A stretch of DNA of 64,000 nucleotides from an uncultured Caulobacter sp. (GCF_937900395.1 NZ_CALCDX010000045.1:21786-85785); one strand, 5' to 3'; shown: positions 50,219-59,331, counted from the first letter of the stretch. The notes: a model not told the origin generated them from the sequence alone. Numbers and translations are program-made.

Positions 50219-50632
50219 TCAGCGGTCGAGGCTGGGTCGTTGCGCGTCGACAACTCCGCGCAGAGCCGCCTCGAGCGCCTGCAGCAGGGCGTCGCCCATC
50301 AGCGGCTTTTCGATCAGCGTCACTCCTCCCAACCGGACGGCGCGGCGCAGATCGGCGGTGGGGTGGGTCGCGGTCATCAGGATCGCGAGGCCGTCCTTGG
50401 CCTGCCGAGCGGCTCTAGCCAGCGCGGGTCCGGCGATCGCTGGAGGCGCGTGGCCGATGATCACGGCGTCTGCGCCGCCGGCTTGCAGCCGGTTGGCGAA
50501 GCTCTCGGCGTCGCCGAACGGCTCGACGCCGTAGCCCTCCAGGCCCAGCGAGAAGCAGAGCGCCTGGCGAACCGCCGTGTCCTGGTCGAGGACCAGGACA
50601 CGGGGCGCGCGGACGGGAGGGGCTTGGGACAC
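50219..50632 (-). CDS. Single-domain receiver protein lacking phosphoacceptor Asp
   Basis: A 137-residue stand-alone receiver fold. The acidic pair (VLVLDQD, Asp16 and Asp18), the Thr of strand four (LMTATHP, Thr87) and the Lys of strand five (LIEKPL, Lys109) are in place. The phosphoacceptor site, normally V-L-L-D, reads VIIGH, with Gly60 where Asp should be. It therefore should not be phosphorylated in the usual way. There is a single Cys (Cys26). It lies between the alternative oxidase and nnrS genes with gaps of 25 and 13 bases, and fixLJ is next door. A FixT-like role (a receiver-like inhibitor of FixL) is possible but unproven. Confidence 0.8.
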   Translation of the reverse strand: MSQAPPVRAPRVLVLDQDTAVRQALCFSLGLEGYGVEPFGDAESFANRLQAGGADAVIIGHAPPAIAGPALARAARQAKDGLAILMTATHPTADLRRAVRLGGVTLIEKPLMGDALLQALEAALRGVVDAQRPSLDR

Positions 50633-50657
50633 GATCCTGGTCCTTCTTGACCGCGGG

Positions 50658-51347
50658 TTAGGCGGCGGCCTTCCAGTTCGGCTCCAGCACGACGTGCGGC
50701 GGGCAAGGCGCGACCTCGCCGACGGGCAGGCCGCACAGTTCGTTGGCGAAGCCGTGGTTCACATCGCGGTGGTGGGCCTCGTCGGCGCGGACCACCTCGA
50801 CCACGTCGCGCAGCGTGGCGCCGGCCGGCAGGTTCCAGTAGTCGAGGGCGATCTGGGGCGCGGCGACATTGGCGCTGCGGCCTTCGTCGATCTCGGCGAG
50901 GTAGTGGGTGTAGCTGATCACCGCCTCTTCCTCGAAATAGCCGACCACGCGGTGGGCGGTCTTCGAGGAGATCAGGTAAAGACCGAAGAAGAACAGGTAG
51001 AACACCCACTGCGCCGCGACGACGACGAAGCGCTCGAACAGGGTCGGCTTGGCCACCTCGATGAAGGTCATCAGGTGCATGCGCTCATTTTCAGCCTCGT
51101 CCATCAGGGTCTTGATCCAGCCCTTGTCGCCTTCCATCCGGCGCAGGCACTTCAGGTGGTTCAGCGTGGCGCCGACCATGCCCGGCACGGCGGCGACGGT
51201 CTCCAGGACCACCGCGCGGTGGCCGTAGCGCTTGGCGAAGAAGGTGTCGGCGCAGAAGCGCAGGGCCTTCACGAAGCCGAAGGCGACGACGTCCGAAACG
51301 CCCTTGGGCTGGTGGTGAACGTCGAGATCAATGTGCGGAGCGGTCAT
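50658..51347 (-). CDS. aox: Alternative oxidase, di-iron quinol oxidase
   Basis: A 229-residue bacterial alternative oxidase that passes electrons from ubiquinol to O2 without pumping protons and is not poisoned by NO or cyanide. All di-iron ligand motifs are seen: [11 protein letters not shown] (Glu49), [13 protein letters not shown] (Glu88 and His91), [15 protein letters not shown] (about Glu140) and [14 protein letters not shown] (Glu190 and His193). Two interfacial hydrophobic stretches lie at about 105-128 and nearby. The ATG at 51347 follows AAGGCGA; upstream in-frame ATGs have poor context. It heads a probable aox-receiver-nnrS operon and is divergent from fixL. Confidence 0.95.
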   Translation of the reverse strand: MTAPHIDLDVHHQPKGVSDVVAFGFVKALRFCADTFFAKRYGHRAVVLETVAAVPGMVGATLNHLKCLRRMEGDKGWIKTLMDEAENERMHLMTFIEVAKPTLFERFVVVAAQWVFYLFFFGLYLISSKTAHRVVGYFEEEAVISYTHYLAEIDEGRSANVAAPQIALDYWNLPAGATLRDVVEVVRADEAHHRDVNHGFANELCGLPVGEVAPCPPHVVLEPNWKAAA

Positions 51348-51420
51348 GGCTTTTCGCCTTTTCATCCTGTGGCGACCCCCTGGCCGCCGATGAGGCGCTT
51401 GATACCGCCGCCCGCCTGAC

Positions 51421-51433
51421 CCAGACATTCTGG
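51421..51433. promoter_or_regulatory. Small dyad between aox and fixL
   Basis: CCAGA-CAT-TCTGG is an inverted repeat in the 146-base divergent gap. No TTG-N8-CAA box is present here, unlike the other NO and low-oxygen genes, so aox may answer to another regulator. An AAGGAGA at about 51442 is far from the fixL start and seems unrelated. Confidence 0.3.
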
Positions 51434-51493
51434 TCTGATCCTAAGGAGAATCCCTGAGTGGCCGGCGGCGCCCAGGGGAACTAGCGCGGAGCG

Positions 51494-52984
51494 ATGACCA
51501 TCGACGAGTTCCTGAAGGGCCGTCCGGACCCCATGCGGGAGTGGGGCATGGCCATTGGCATCGCGGTCGGGCTGGTGGTCATCGGCACGGCCACCCGCCT
51601 GCTGTTTGAGCCGTTGCTCGGCGATCGCGGCCTCTATCTCTTCTTTTTCCCGGCTGTCGTCGCCGCGGCCGCGTTTCGTGGCCTGTACGGCGGGCTCGTC
51701 GCCTGCGCGCTGGGTCTTGTCAGCCTCCTGGCGCTGAGCACTCGCGGCGATGGCCTGGACCTCGGCGACTGGGCCGGCGCGGCCCTTTACGTCGCCGTCT
51801 GCGTCGCGATCAGCTTCGGCGGCGAGCGCTTCCGGATCGCCCGGCAGCGCACCGAGGCCGTGACCGAGGACCTCCTGGTGCGCGAGGCGCATCTGGCTTC
51901 GATCCTCGACACCGTGCCGGACGCGATGGTGCTGATCGACGACGCCGGCCGCGTGGTCTCGTTCAGCTCGACCGCCGAGCGGCTGTTCGGCTGGACGGCG
52001 GCGGAGATCACCGGCCAGAACGTCAGCCGCCTGATGCCCGAGCCCTACCGGTCGGCGCACGACGGCTATCTGAGCCGCTACTATGAGACCGGGGAACGCC
52101 GCATCATCGGCCTGGGCCGCGTGGTGATCGGCGAGCGCAAGGACGGATCGACCTTTCCGATGGAGCTGTCGGTCGGCGAAATTCGCGCCCGGCATGGCCG
52201 GTTCTTCACCGGCTTCGTCCGCGACCTGACGGAAGCGCAGCGCAGCCAGGCGCGGCTGCAGGAACTGCAGAACGAGCTGGTCCATATCGCGCGCCTGACG
52301 TCGATGGGCGAGATGGCCTCGGCCCTGGCCCATGAAATCAACCAGCCGCTTTCGGCGCTGACCAACTATCTGAAGGGCGGGCGACGGCTGCTGGAAGCCT
52401 CGGAGATCGACCGCGACCTGCTGGGCGCGGCCCTGGAACGGGCGGGCGAGCAGGCCTTGCGCGCGGGCTCGATCATTCGCCGGCTCCGCGACTTCGTCGC
52501 CCGGGGCGAGACCGAAAAGCAGGTCGAGGATCTCAATAGGCTGGTCGAGGAAGCGGTGGCCCTGGCCCTGATCGGGGTGCGCGAGGTGGGCGTCGATGTC
52601 CGCCTCGACCAGGGCGCGGGCGGTGAACAGGTGCTGGTCGACCGCGTTCAGGTCCAGCAGGTCATCGTCAACCTGGTCCGCAACGCCGTCGACGCCATGG
52701 AAGCCAGTCCGCGCCGGGAATTGACCATCAGCGTCGGCCGGCTGGACGACCAGGCGCTGATGACCGTCTCCGACACGGGCCCGGGGATCGCACCCGAGAT
52801 CGCCGACAATCTCTTCGCCCCGTTCATGACCACCAAGCGGGACGGCATGGGCGTTGGCCTGTCGATCTCGCGCACCATCATCGAGGCCCATGGCGGCCGG
52901 CTATGGGTCGAGCCCACGCCGGGTGGCGGCGCGACATTCAAGTTCACCCTGAAGCTCGTCGAAGGAGACATCGACCTTGAGTGA
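51494..52984 (+). CDS. fixL: Oxygen-sensing heme-PAS histidine kinase FixL
   Basis: A 496-residue membrane kinase. Four helices span residues about 18-110. The PAS domain (about 132-250) matches FixL: the proximal heme ligand is His189 in [10 protein letters not shown], and Arg209 in [10 protein letters not shown] lies exactly 20 residues later, as His200 and Arg220 do in Bradyrhizobium FixL. The transmitter has the H-box [13 protein letters not shown] (His280), an N-box VRNAVDAM and a DTGPGIAP and [19 protein letters not shown] lid. It overlaps fixJ by eight bases. When oxygen or possibly NO leaves or binds the heme, it controls FixJ phosphorylation. Confidence 0.96.
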   Translation: MTIDEFLKGRPDPMREWGMAIGIAVGLVVIGTATRLLFEPLLGDRGLYLFFFPAVVAAAAFRGLYGGLVACALGLVSLLALSTRGDGLDLGDWAGAALYVAVCVAISFGGERFRIARQRTEAVTEDLLVREAHLASILDTVPDAMVLIDDAGRVVSFSSTAERLFGWTAAEITGQNVSRLMPEPYRSAHDGYLSRYYETGERRIIGLGRVVIGERKDGSTFPMELSVGEIRARHGRFFTGFVRDLTEAQRSQARLQELQNELVHIARLTSMGEMASALAHEINQPLSALTNYLKGGRRLLEASEIDRDLLGAALERAGEQALRAGSIIRRLRDFVARGETEKQVEDLNRLVEEAVALALIGVREVGVDVRLDQGAGGEQVLVDRVQVQQVIVNLVRNAVDAMEASPRRELTISVGRLDDQALMTVSDTGPGIAPEIADNLFAPFMTTKRDGMGVGLSISRTIIEAHGGRLWVEPTPGGGATFKFTLKLVEGDIDLE

Positions 52985-53579
52985 GGCTGTCGTTCACATC
53001 ATCGACGACGATGCGGCCATGCGCGATTCCCTGGCCTTTCTGTTGCAGGTGAACCGGATCCCGTATCGCATCTTCGAGTCGGCGGTCGCCTTCCTGGAGG
53101 ACCTGCCCGAGGACGGCGGCTGCGTGCTCTCCGACGTGCGCATGCCGCAGATGAACGGCATCGAGATGGTCCGTAAGCTGAAGGAGCTGGACTATCGCGC
53201 GCCGATCATCGTCATGACCGGGCACGCCGACGTGCCGCTGGCCATCGAGGCGATGAAGGCCGGCGTGTTCGACTTCATCGAAAAGCCGTTCGACGAGGAC
53301 CTGCTGCTGCAGGCTCTGCGCGCCGCGCTCGAGAAGGGCAAGGCCCAGAGCGAACAGGATGAGGCCCTGGCCACGACGCGCCGGCGCATCGCCGCCCTGT
53401 CCCCTCGCGAGCGCGACGTTCTCGAGGGCCTGGTCGACGGCAAGGCCAACAAGATCATCGCCTTCGACCTGGGCATCAGTCCGCGCACGGTCGAGATCTA
53501 CCGCGCCAACCTGATGACCAAGATGCAGGCCCGCAGCCTGTCCGAACTGGTGCGCATGGCCCTTTCGGTCAGAGGCTAG
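52977..53579 (+). CDS. fixJ: FixJ response regulator
   Basis: A 200-residue two-domain regulator. The receiver has [12 protein letters not shown], the phosphoacceptor Asp53 in [12 protein letters not shown], Thr/Lys switch residues in VMTGHADVP and IEKPF. The LuxR-type output domain (about 137-198) has [22 protein letters not shown] and [21 protein letters not shown]. The start is TTG, preceded by GAAGGAGA and overlapping fixL. It ends with a four-base overlap of the convergent ric gene. Its usual target in this family is fixK; a FixK-like gene lies 7 kb away at 60698. Confidence 0.96.
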   Translation: MSEAVVHIIDDDAAMRDSLAFLLQVNRIPYRIFESAVAFLEDLPEDGGCVLSDVRMPQMNGIEMVRKLKELDYRAPIIVMTGHADVPLAIEAMKAGVFDFIEKPFDEDLLLQALRAALEKGKAQSEQDEALATTRRRIAALSPRERDVLEGLVDGKANKIIAFDLGISPRTVEIYRANLMTKMQARSLSELVRMALSVRG

Positions 53580-54238
53580 CCAAAGCGCCGGAAGAGCACG
53601 TTGTTCTCCAGGTGCATGTGGTCGCGCAGGTCGGCGTCGATCTCCTGGCAGAGGGCGTAGAGCGCGCGCCAGGTTCCGCAGGCGTTTTCAGGCGGCGTGA
53701 AGTCGTTGGTCAGGCGGGCCAGGCCGGTCAGTTGTTCGATGACGTCCTCGTGCTCGGCCTCCATGCGGGAGATCGGAGCGCCCAGGCGGAGCTCGCCGCG
53801 CCGCATCATCGGAAACAGGATCATCTCCTCCTTCTGGTGATGCGCCTCCAGGTCGTCGAACATGAAGGCCAGATGCTGGGCGATCCCCGTCGGGCAGTCG
53901 GGGCGGTCGCCGTGCACGCTCTCCACCCGCGCCGCCAGGAAGATGGCCTCCGGAAACTGCCGACGGTGGACCTCGTGGTATCGCTCCAGCAGGTGGTCGA
54001 TCAGCGCCTCGGTCTCGACGGGGGCCAAGGTCGCCGCCGAGCGGTCCAGGGCGTCCAGTTGAGCGATCAGGCCGTCGAGATCGGCCCCCTGCCCCTCGGC
54101 GGCCTCCGCGAGCGATGCGTCGCCGCCGCAGCAGTAGTTGATCTTATGGCGGCGGAAGATCGCGGTCGATCCAGGGCGGCCGATGGCGATATCGCGAACG
54201 GTCTGGTCGCGAAGGGAACGGGCGGTGGTGATGTCCAT
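53576..54238 (-). CDS. ric: Iron-sulfur cluster repair di-iron protein (RIC/ScdA/YtfE)
   Basis: A 220-residue RIC protein that restores Fe-S clusters damaged by NO or oxidation. The N-terminal ScdA domain has RDIAIGRPGSTAIFRRHKINYCCGG (about residues 16-40). The hemerythrin-like part has LIDHLLERYHEVHRRQFPE (about 81), AFMFDDLEAHHQKEEMILFP (about 128), ISRMEAEHEDVIEQL (about 157) and DLRDHMHLENNVLFRRF, the last providing the final His/Glu ligands. A TTG-N8-CAA box lies 50 bases upstream of the ATG. Confidence 0.95.
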   Translation of the reverse strand: MDITTARSLRDQTVRDIAIGRPGSTAIFRRHKINYCCGGDASLAEAAEGQGADLDGLIAQLDALDRSAATLAPVETEALIDHLLERYHEVHRRQFPEAIFLAARVESVHGDRPDCPTGIAQHLAFMFDDLEAHHQKEEMILFPMMRRGELRLGAPISRMEAEHEDVIEQLTGLARLTNDFTPPENACGTWRALYALCQEIDADLRDHMHLENNVLFRRFG

Positions 54239-54287
54239 GACAGGCTCTCCTCTGCCGCCTGACTAGGTCGGCCCAGGGCGGAGAACG

Positions 54288-54301
54288 TTGCGCCGCGCCA
54301 A
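54288..54301. promoter_or_regulatory. FNR/FixK/NNR-type box upstream of ric
   Basis: TTGCGCCGCGCCAA fits TTG-N8-CAA and lies 50 bases upstream of the ric ATG, in the 310-base ric-nirK divergent gap. The inner bases are GC-rich and only partly symmetric, so this is the weakest of the sites in this region. Confidence 0.4.
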
Positions 54302-54466
54302 GTTCGCGCGAATGTCGACGTCGCGAGACCGGCGTTCCGCGCCTACTTAAGGAAGCGTCGCCATGGCGGCTTGAGGCGGACTTCCAGTTCACGGAAAGGC
54401 CGCGCCGCTTGGGTTTTGCGTCGATTTCGGCGGATCCGTCGGATGAGCCGCCACGCCCGGCGCAGG

Positions 54467-54480
54467 TTGTCCATGCACAA
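54467..54480. promoter_or_regulatory. FNR/NNR-type box upstream of nirK
   Basis: TTGTCCATGCACAA lies 69 bases upstream of the nirK ATG, with TTGT and ACAA arms like the site ahead of nrdJ and pseudoazurin. An NO-responsive Crp/Fnr protein is the expected ligand. Nothing else was seen in the 310-base gap apart from the ric box. Confidence 0.55.
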
Positions 54481-54548
54481 AGATCGGGATGCTCGGAGGT
54501 CTACCTGTTCCGTCCATCGGCGCCGTTCGGGCGTCGGAGGATAGGAAT

Positions 54549-55577
54549 ATGAAAGCCCTCGCTCTTTTCGCCACCGCCGCGGCCCTGGCCCTGACTGGGA
54601 CCGCCGCCATTGGCGCCACGCCGGACGCTCCGGCTCCCGCCGTCGCCGACACTGTCCGTCTGGCCACCGACCTGCCGCCGCCGATCGCCCGGCGCGCGCC
54701 CGCCACGGTGAAGGTCGACCTGGTCACCCAGGAAGTGGTCGGCAAGCTGGCCGACGGCGCCAGCTTCAAGTTCTGGACCTTCAACGGCAAGGTGCCGGGC
54801 CCGATGGTCCGCGTCCGGGTCGGCGACACCGTCGAGGTCTCGTTGAAGAACGCCGCCGACAGCGAGCACATGCACAATGTCGACTTCCACGCCGTGACCG
54901 GTCCCGGCGGCGGCGGCGTCGCCACCATGGCCGCGCCGGGGGAAACGCAGACCTTCACCTTCAAGGCGATTGCGCCGGGTCTCTATGTCTATCACTGCGC
55001 CACCCCGATGGTGGCCGAGCACATCGCCAACGGCATGTATGGCGCGATCCTGGTCGAGCCCGAGGATGGCCTGCCCAAGGTCGACCACGAGTTCTACGTC
55101 ATGCAGGGCGAGGTCTATACCGACGAGGCCATGGGCTCGAAGGGTCTGCTGAACGAGAGCATCGAGAAGCTCCTGAACGAGCAGCCGGAGTTCTACATCT
55201 TCAACGGCGGCTTCAAGGCGCTGACGGGCGACAAGGCCCTGCACGCCAAGGTCGGCGATACGGTCCGTATCTTCTTCGGCGTCGGCGGCCCCAACAAGAC
55301 CTCCAGCTTCCACGTGATCGGCGAGATCTTCGACCACGTCTATCCGTACGGCTCGCTGACCAGCACCCCGATCAAGGACGTGCAGACGGTCACGGTCGCT
55401 CCCGGCGGCGCGACGGTCGTTGATTTCAAGCTGGAAGTCCCCGGCAACTACATCCTGGTCGATCACGCCCTGAGCCGCCTGGAACGCGGCGGCGCGGGCA
55501 TCCTGACCGTCGAGGGCCCCGCCAATCCCGAGGTCTTCAACGCCCCGCCGAACCCGCACAAGGGCGGCGGCCACTAA
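54549..55577 (+). CDS. nirK: Copper-containing nitrite reductase
   Basis: A 342-residue periplasmic two-domain cupredoxin that reduces nitrite to NO. The ATG follows CGGAGGATAGG and gives a signal peptide ending AAIGA. Copper ligands are visible: type 1 His in EHMHN, Cys and His/Met in YHCATPMVAEHIANGM; type 2 His in VDFH and YHC, and the third in VDHALSR near the C-terminus. The active-site Asp (HNVDFH) and His (SSFHVIGE) are present. It is followed by a strong terminator, then an outer-membrane barrel gene. Pseudoazurin at 59332 is a likely electron donor. Confidence 0.97.
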   Translation: MKALALFATAAALALTGTAAIGATPDAPAPAVADTVRLATDLPPPIARRAPATVKVDLVTQEVVGKLADGASFKFWTFNGKVPGPMVRVRVGDTVEVSLKNAADSEHMHNVDFHAVTGPGGGGVATMAAPGETQTFTFKAIAPGLYVYHCATPMVAEHIANGMYGAILVEPEDGLPKVDHEFYVMQGEVYTDEAMGSKGLLNESIEKLLNEQPEFYIFNGGFKALTGDKALHAKVGDTVRIFFGVGGPNKTSSFHVIGEIFDHVYPYGSLTSTPIKDVQTVTVAPGGATVVDFKLEVPGNYILVDHALSRLERGGAGILTVEGPANPEVFNAPPNPHKGGGH

Positions 55578-55590
55578 GGCGATGTCCCCA

Positions 55591-55619
55591 GGGGCGGCGA
55601 GCGTTCGCCGCCCCTTTTT
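55591..55619 (+). terminator. Intrinsic terminator after nirK
   Basis: Ten-base arms GGGGCGGCGA and TCGCCGCCCC around a GCGT loop, followed by TTTTT, 14 bases past the nirK stop. A classical intrinsic terminator. Confidence 0.9.
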
Positions 55620-55646
55620 CTTCTCTGACAGACAGTAGATTGATCC

Positions 55647-56834
55647 ATGAGACAGCATGTCCTGCTGGCGCTCGCGGGCGTGAGCGCGTTAGCCTTCGCC
55701 ACCTCCGCCCGCGCCGCCGAAGCGCCCGGCCAACTCCTGCTGGAGGCGCGCACGCGCTATGAGCTCTATGACCCGGACGGTCCGGACGCCGAGGCCGTCA
55801 CCACGCGCCTTCGCCTCGGCTGGCGACAGCCGCTGGCCAAGAGTCTCACCGCCCTGATCGAGATGGAGGCGGTCGGCGCCCTGGTCGACGACTATGCCGA
55901 CGGGGTCCACGCCAAGCCTGGCAGGGCGACCATAACCGACCCCGAGACCGTCGAGTTGAACCGGGCCGCTCTGGAATGGCGGCCGACCGCCGCCCTGGGC
56001 GTCGATGTCGGCCGGCAGCGCATCATCCTCGGCAACGCCCGGTTCGTCGGTAACAGCGGCTGGCGCCAGAACGAGCAGACCTTCGACGCCGTCAAGCTGA
56101 CGGCCAAGCCCGCGAAGACGGTCACCCTGACCTACGCCTATGCCGACCGCGTGCGCCGGCCGCTGGGCCGCAAGTCGTCGCAAGGCGTCTGGCGCGGCGA
56201 CGTCCACATGCTGCAGGCGGAGGCCGATCTCGGCGCGATCGGCAAGGGAACGGCCTACGCCCTCCTGCTGGATCTCGACAACGCCCCGACCCAGTCCTCG
56301 AAGACCTTCGGCGCCCGGCTGGCCGGCGCTCACGTCCTGCGGCCGGGCCTCAGCGGGACCTGGGAGCTGGAGCACGCCCACCAGGTCGACTGGAAGAGCA
56401 ACCCGCGGAACTTCTCGCTGGACTATGACGCCGCGTCCCTGGGCCTGAAGACCGCCAGGTCGGCGATCTCGGCGAACCTGGAGCGGCTGCAGGGCGATGG
56501 CGTCAACGCCTTCCAGACGCCGCTGGCGTCGCTGCACGGCTTCCAGGGTCTGTCGGACGTGATCGGCGCCACACCGGCCAAGGGCGTGCGCGACGTCTTC
56601 CTGCGCGGAACGACGACGATCGGCGTCAAGCAGCCGCTGAAGCTGACCGGCGAAGCCCACGACTTCGACACCACCGTCGGGTCCCAGAACCTGGGGCGGG
56701 AGGTCGACGCAGTGGTGTCGACGCCGCTCGCCAAGGGGTGGACGTTCGAGCTGGGCGTGGCGCGGTTCGAGACGCAAAGCCCGACCTATCCCGACGCGAC
56801 GCGGGCGTGGGCCAGCCTCGACTTCAAGCTCTGA
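55647..56834 (+). CDS. Outer-membrane beta-barrel, alginate-export-like porin
   Basis: A 395-residue exported barrel. The signal peptide (LLALAGVSALAFATSARA) is followed by alternating strands ending in WASLDFKL. The motif VGRQRIILGNARFVGNSGWRQNEQTFDAV (about residues 110-138) is typical of the alginate-export/porin family. It lies between nirK and nrdJ, after a terminator, and its own terminator follows. Its promoter must be in the 27 bases between terminator and ATG or arise by read-through. Movement of nitrite or other small anions is possible but unproven. Confidence 0.75.
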   Translation: MRQHVLLALAGVSALAFATSARAAEAPGQLLLEARTRYELYDPDGPDAEAVTTRLRLGWRQPLAKSLTALIEMEAVGALVDDYADGVHAKPGRATITDPETVELNRAALEWRPTAALGVDVGRQRIILGNARFVGNSGWRQNEQTFDAVKLTAKPAKTVTLTYAYADRVRRPLGRKSSQGVWRGDVHMLQAEADLGAIGKGTAYALLLDLDNAPTQSSKTFGARLAGAHVLRPGLSGTWELEHAHQVDWKSNPRNFSLDYDAASLGLKTARSAISANLERLQGDGVNAFQTPLASLHGFQGLSDVIGATPAKGVRDVFLRGTTTIGVKQPLKLTGEAHDFDTTVGSQNLGREVDAVVSTPLAKGWTFELGVARFETQSPTYPDATRAWASLDFKL

Positions 56835-56858
56835 CTTCACGAAAGCTAGGAAAGAGGA

Positions 56859-56884
56859 AGGGCCCGCGAAGGCGGGCCCTTTTT
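56859..56884 (+). terminator. Intrinsic terminator after the porin gene
   Basis: Nine-base arms AGGGCCCGC and GCGGGCCCT with a GAAG loop, followed by TTTTT. It lies between the convergent porin and nrdJ genes. Confidence 0.9.
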
Positions 56885-56892
56885 CGTGGGCT

Positions 56893-59136
56893 CTAGCCGC
56901 ACTTGGAGTAGCCGCAGTCGGTGCAGGTGTCGCAACCTTCCTTGCGGATGAGGGCGGGGCTGGCGCAGCGCGGACAGACGGCGGGACGCGGCGCATCGAC
57001 CTGGGGTTCGACGGCCTCGGCGACCCTCGGCGCGGGCGCCGCGAGGTCCTGGCGCAGGTGCCGCTCGACGACGCCGCCGATCGCCGCCGGCAACGAGGGC
57101 ACATAGCGGCCCGAGAGCCAGGCGCCGCCCTGCGGGTCGAACACCGCCTTGAGTTCCTCGGCCACGAAGCCGACATCGCCCCCGCGCCGGAACACCGCCG
57201 ATATCATCCGAGTCAGGGCCAGGGTCCAGGCGTAGTGCTCCATGTTCTTGGAGTTGACGAAGATCTCGAACGGCCGCCGCTGGCCGTCGATCTCGGCGTC
57301 GTTGACGGTGACGTAGACGGCGTGGGCGCTGTGCGGCCATTTGATCTTGTAGGTCATGCCGCTCAGAGCCTCCTCGCGGGCGATCAGCGGCGTGTCATTG
57401 TGGGAGCCTCCAGGGGCCGGCGGCTGTTCGGTTGGCGGCGCATCCACCGACAGGACGGAGCCGGTGACGGCGTTGGGCCGATAGGTCGTCAGGCCCTTGC
57501 ACCCCATCCGCCAGCCTTCGAGATAGACGTCGCAGAAGGCGTCGAAGGCGATGTCGGCCGGGCAGTTGACGGTCTTGGAGATCGAGCTGTCGATCATCGA
57601 CTGGGCCGCGGCCTGCATGACCAGATGCTCGCGCGGCGTCAGGGTCTGGGCCGATACAAAGACGTCCGCCGGGGGCTCGGCCTCGCCATGCAGCCGCTTC
57701 CACACCGTCAGGGCGTAGTCCTCAACGGCCTCCTGTCGGGTCGAGCCGTCGGGCTGGCGGACCTTGCGGTTATAGGCGTAGGCGAAGACCGGCTCGACGC
57801 CGGACGAGACGTTGCCCGCCACCAGCGAGGTCGTGCCCGTCGGCGCGATCGAGGTCAGGCAGCCATTGCGCAGGCCGTGCTTGGCGATCAGCGCGCGGGT
57901 CTCCTCATCAAGCTCCAGCAGGTTCGGCCGATCCAACACACAGGGGTCCCAGAGCGGATAGGGCCCCTTTTCGGCGGCCAAGGCGGCGGAGGCGCGGTAG
58001 GCCTCGCGCTTGATGATCCCCAGCCAGCGCCTGGTCGTCTCGGCCGCCTCTTCGGAGCCATAGCGTTGGCCGCAGAAGATCAGGGCGTCGGCGAGACCCG
58101 TGACGCCCAAACCTAGACGCCGCTTGGCGCGCGCCTCTTCCGCCTGGGCCTCCAACGGGAAACGCGAGACGTCGATCACGTCATCCAGGAATCGGATCGC
58201 GACGTGAGTCAGCTCGGCCAGCTTCTCCTCGTCGAGGGCGGCGTCTTCCGTGAAGGGCGTCGCCACCAGACGGGCCAGGTTGATCGAGCCCAGCAGGCAG
58301 GCCCCATAGGGCGGCAACATCTGTTCGCCGCAGGGATTGGAGGCGCTGATCGTCTCGCAATCGGCAAGGTTGTTCCGGGCGTTGACCCGGTCGACGAAGA
58401 TCACGCCTGGCTCGGCATAGGCGTAGGTCGCCGTCATCAGCCGCCGCCACAGGTCGCTGGCCCGAACCGTCCTGAACACCTCGCCGCCGAACACCAGCGG
58501 CCAGTCCGCGTCGGCCGCCAGGGCCTCCAGGAACGCGTCGGTGACTAGGACCGAAAGGTTGAAGTTGCGCAGGCGGGTCGGCTCGCGCTTGGCGTCGATG
58601 AAGGCCTCGATGTCGGGATGGTCGATGCGCAGGCAGCCCATCATGGCGCCGCGCCGCTGGCCGGCCGAAAGGATCGTGCGGCACATCGAGTCCCAGACGT
58701 CCATGAAGCTCAAAGGACCCGAGGCGTCGGCGCCGACGCCGCGCACCGGCGCGCCGGACGGGCGGATGGTCGAGAAGTCCATGCCGACGCCGCCGCCCTG
58801 CTGCAGGGTGACCGCCGCCTCGCGCAGATGCTCGAAGATGCCGGGCAGGTCGTCGGGCAAGGTTCCCATGACGAAGCAGTTGAACAGGGTGACCGCCCTC
58901 CCTGTCCCGGCCCCGGCGAAGATGCGGCCGGCCGGCATGAACTGGAAGTCGCCCAGCGCGTCGAGGAACTTCTCCCGCCAAGCCTCGCGCGCCTCGACGG
59001 GCTCGGCCTCGGCGATGGCCTCGGCCACGCGGCGCCAGCTGTCTTCGACGGAGGCGTCGCCGCCGCCGGCGTCCGGCGCGAAGCGATATTTCGCGGCCCA
59101 TATCTCCGCGGCCAGGGGAATGTCGAAGGCCATCAT
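56893..59136 (-). CDS. nrdJ: Adenosylcobalamin-dependent ribonucleotide reductase (class II)
   Basis: A 747-residue class II ribonucleotide reductase that makes deoxynucleotides without oxygen, using vitamin B12. The ATG pair at 59136 follows CAGGAGCC. Motifs: FNCFVMGTLPDD with an active-site Cys (about residue 84), a QQGGGVGMDFS loop, CETISASNPCGEQMLPPYGACLLGSINL (about 255-282, radical Cys and Glu), and PTGTTSLVAGNVSSGVEP. A C-terminal zinc ribbon (CPRCASPALIRKEGC, CTDCGYSKC) is typical of NrdJ. It shares a divergent region and palindrome with pseudoazurin. No B12 riboswitch was recognised upstream. Confidence 0.95.
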   Translation of the reverse strand: MMAFDIPLAAEIWAAKYRFAPDAGGGDASVEDSWRRVAEAIAEAEPVEAREAWREKFLDALGDFQFMPAGRIFAGAGTGRAVTLFNCFVMGTLPDDLPGIFEHLREAAVTLQQGGGVGMDFSTIRPSGAPVRGVGADASGPLSFMDVWDSMCRTILSAGQRRGAMMGCLRIDHPDIEAFIDAKREPTRLRNFNLSVLVTDAFLEALAADADWPLVFGGEVFRTVRASDLWRRLMTATYAYAEPGVIFVDRVNARNNLADCETISASNPCGEQMLPPYGACLLGSINLARLVATPFTEDAALDEEKLAELTHVAIRFLDDVIDVSRFPLEAQAEEARAKRRLGLGVTGLADALIFCGQRYGSEEAAETTRRWLGIIKREAYRASAALAAEKGPYPLWDPCVLDRPNLLELDEETRALIAKHGLRNGCLTSIAPTGTTSLVAGNVSSGVEPVFAYAYNRKVRQPDGSTRQEAVEDYALTVWKRLHGEAEPPADVFVSAQTLTPREHLVMQAAAQSMIDSSISKTVNCPADIAFDAFCDVYLEGWRMGCKGLTTYRPNAVTGSVLSVDAPPTEQPPAPGGSHNDTPLIAREEALSGMTYKIKWPHSAHAVYVTVNDAEIDGQRRPFEIFVNSKNMEHYAWTLALTRMISAVFRRGGDVGFVAEELKAVFDPQGGAWLSGRYVPSLPAAIGGVVERHLRQDLAAPAPRVAEAVEPQVDAPRPAVCPRCASPALIRKEGCDTCTDCGYSKCG

Positions 59137-59188
59137 CCGGCTCCTGTTCCAAAGACCAGGAGGCTGGCGGATTCGCGCCGACACGGAA

Positions 59189-59202
59189 TTGTCGATCGAC
59201 AA
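59189..59202. promoter_or_regulatory. Perfect 14-bp FNR/NNR-type palindrome
   Basis: TTGTCGATCGACAA is fully self-complementary. It is 53 bases upstream of the nrdJ ATG and 130 bases upstream of the pseudoazurin ATG. Its TTGT/ACAA arms match the nirK site, suggesting the same regulator. Confidence 0.6.
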
Positions 59203-59331
59203 GGTGAGGATCACGATGATCCGTGCGGAATTCGCATTCGCTTGCTCTGGAGCAAGGTCTCTGGGCCTCGGTCGGTCTATCGGTGACGACGAGCGGGCGG
59301 TTCGCCCGTCCCCAGACAAAGGTGAGTGAAG

